64,000 nucleotides of DNA from Siphonodentalium dalli. Taxonomy: Eukaryota; Mollusca; Scaphopoda; Gadilida; Siphonodentaliidae. The notes below the pieces were generated by a model. That model had not been told where the DNA came from and searched no databases. It saw only the letters and a list, made by a program, of their open reading frames with translations. Position numbers and translations under genes: made by a program. Where the stretch lies: contig CP136062.1 of assembly GCA_032622095.1 (NCBI GenBank), positions 34,100,918-34,164,917 of the forward strand, in the 5' to 3' direction. The first letter of the stretch is position 1. Each line of letters opens with the position of its first letter. This document shows positions 57,901-60,900 of this stretch, piece by piece.

Positions 57901-60900
57901 ATGTGATTTGTCGCCCGGCATCTAACAATACTTGGGCCAATCGGAAGGGAGTAAAATAGGGAGAATTGTAACATATTCAATAGACATTACTAAAAACTGT
58001 TCATCGAATATTTTTACTGATAATAATAAACGTGTGTTGTATGTTAACCGGACACTGCATTATCAGGTCACGCAATCCTGATTGCAGCTATATATTATAG
58101 TTATATTTTACTATAATCGTTCAACCTGGATATTTCCGTATTGTGGATTCGACAAAAGAGGGATATTCCAAAACCATATTTCATAAAATGAATCGAAATC
58201 AGTGTCGCACCAATCCATGTTTCTGTGATAACTTGTCCGGATCCATGCGAATTAAATGATTAACCATGATGGCACATGATATCAAGTCCATTAAGACTCA
58301 ATTGGTATAAATATTGTTATTGTTATTGTTGAGCGGTTCAGTTTTCATGACTTTCATACTTGTGACTTTATTAAATAGATAAGTTGGTGCAAAAGGCAAA
58401 ACAAACAAAGATAAGTTGGTGATAAAGGCTACAAAACAAATGTTATCCAGAGACTGCAATATTGTTAACCCTTCCATGTCTGAAACTTCCTGAAATCTTG
58501 CGAAAGCTATGTGCCAATGCATTATATTATATATGCGAGTCTTTCACAGGGAGCCTAGCATATATAAGAGGATAAATTTGCCTAACATTATGTACCTTGA
58601 CCTTGTAAGACGGTGCATTCGCGTGTATAATTGAGGCTCCCAATGGGAAATTCGCATATATAGGGCAATATACAGAAACAGGATATTTAATGTTGCACTA
58701 CCGCAACTCCCGTCGTGGGAACAGTGTAAATTGACATCATTTAAACCTTTACACAAAACAGGGGAAAACGTTTGTTTTGCACTCTCAAATTCAACTATAA
58801 TATATAGTGCCACTTGGCGGTTTGCGCTCCAAAATACACCTAATAATATTCGCTTTTGAATTTGTCCCGGAATCGAAATAGGTGGTTAAATACTTGAACT
58901 ACCTTAATTTCATGGAACATTAAAGAGCGTTCTGTGTTAGTCTATTCCTGATATGGTGGAAATCTAGAACGATTGTTTGATTTCTTAAAAGAGCTGGGAA
59001 ATATCTGTGACCATTGGAAGTATTGCCGAGAGCACATGAAGCCGGTATATCAGTATTTCGTACATAGAGGATATACAACTCGTCCTCAGTTTATAGCGGA
59101 ATTTACAAAACGAGTCCAGTGAATTAGGTCTGGACCGAGTCTACCGCTATAAACTGGGGACGAGTTGTAGATTATATTTATTACATAACCCAGAACCTCG
59201 GTAAACATACTTAAATCAACAAATGGGACGTGAAACTAACATCGGCTTCTATAAGGCACGCGATGATGTTTCACGTAACTAAGCGTTATTTTTCCGCGTA
59301 AAGAAATAGTCCCAAATAAATAAAGACTCTTTGACGTATTTAATTGCATAAATTTAATGAAATAAATTTTCAAACTCTTCATTCCTGTTCTCCCGAATCT
59401 GAATCTACGATTATTCTCCGACGCTTAATGGCTGGTGCTGGTTCGCTCCTGTCGCAATTATGCAATTTCACTTCAAAAGTGCCGCCATAAACATTTCGGA
59501 AAAGCGAGTTCGCTGTGCCCTGGACATTCATTTGATTGTTTGATGTGTTCGTGTTTGTCATTGTTTTCATCACTGAGTGGATATTTCTCGGAACACTTTC
59601 AACTCTAGCTGGTACGTCTGTTGATATAGTGTTAATTGCATTTTCTGGAGTTACCGATGATTTTCTGGAGTTACCGATGATTTTCTGGATTACCGATGAT
59701 TTTCTGGAGTTACCGATGATTTTCTGGAGTTACCGATGATTTTCTGGAGTTATCGATGATTTTCTGGAGTTATCGATGATTTTCTGGAGTTATCGATGAT
59801 TTTCTGCTCGACGACGACAGAACACGTGAGATTTGTTGATGTTGTTCTGAATTCAAACAGCTGTAGTTGTTTACAGACTGGATGTTTTTGTGACCGCTAA
59901 TTTGTACAATATGGTTTGCCGGGATTTCAAAGTCATTTATTTTCTGGATCATATGCTTTCCTGCACTTTGGATTGACATGTGTTTTTCTGACGAGAATCC
60001 GGCTGTTTTACACATTCGTCGCATCAATGATCCCAGTTTATTCACTCCAATTGGCTGACTATTGAACCACATTTCACCTGGTTTGGGTAGGCCTATTCCG
60101 GTGTGGGTTGCAAGATAGAACGGACGGTCAGCACGATTGAAATCCTTCGGACGTTTATCTCTGTAGATTTTGTAGATGCTGACAATACATTTCAGTGGAT
60201 CAGTGTTATTAGCCCATAATTTTGGACGGATTCTGCGGATATCTCTTGGATTGGAACCGGTCATGATCTCAGTCTGACGTTAATTAAATTCCAAATATGG
60301 AAGAGAATAATCTGGTTCACACAATGTTATGTCATCCCGCACATGTCTCGATGCTCCTCTGTACCACGCAGACCAAAACGAACCGTGAAGTAAAACCAGA
60401 GTGTATTTGTGATGGCCATGGGTAGGGACGATCCGAACTGCTTAGTTTCCCATCGTGCATCGATCTCTGCATCCGAAATTCTGACTTGTGTGGTGCATTT
60501 CCCTTGACATCACGTTTCAACGACTTTTGTTTACATTTGAGGACTTCACGAACCTGTGCAAACTCAACGCTGGTAATGATCGAATAGCCATATTTCTGAC
60601 GCCTCAATTGTCTGTCGAAGCTTGATATAAATCCCCGAAGTGATGTAGGCTCATATTCGGACACATCGGATTTGCGGACACCAATCAGGAATTTGCACAT
60701 CAACGGAGATAGTTCACCATGTGGAATTAAGTGAATTTCCCGGACTGTGTTACCTGTGTTTTCAAGGTAAGTTTTGAAAAGTTTTAGGTCACCAATTGTT
60801 TTATAGAGCGTGTTCTTGCTGCTTTGTTGAACCACGAATTCATTTATGTCGGATTCAAAAACCTCTGCGAACCTTCTATTTTTGAAGACTTGAATTTGAT

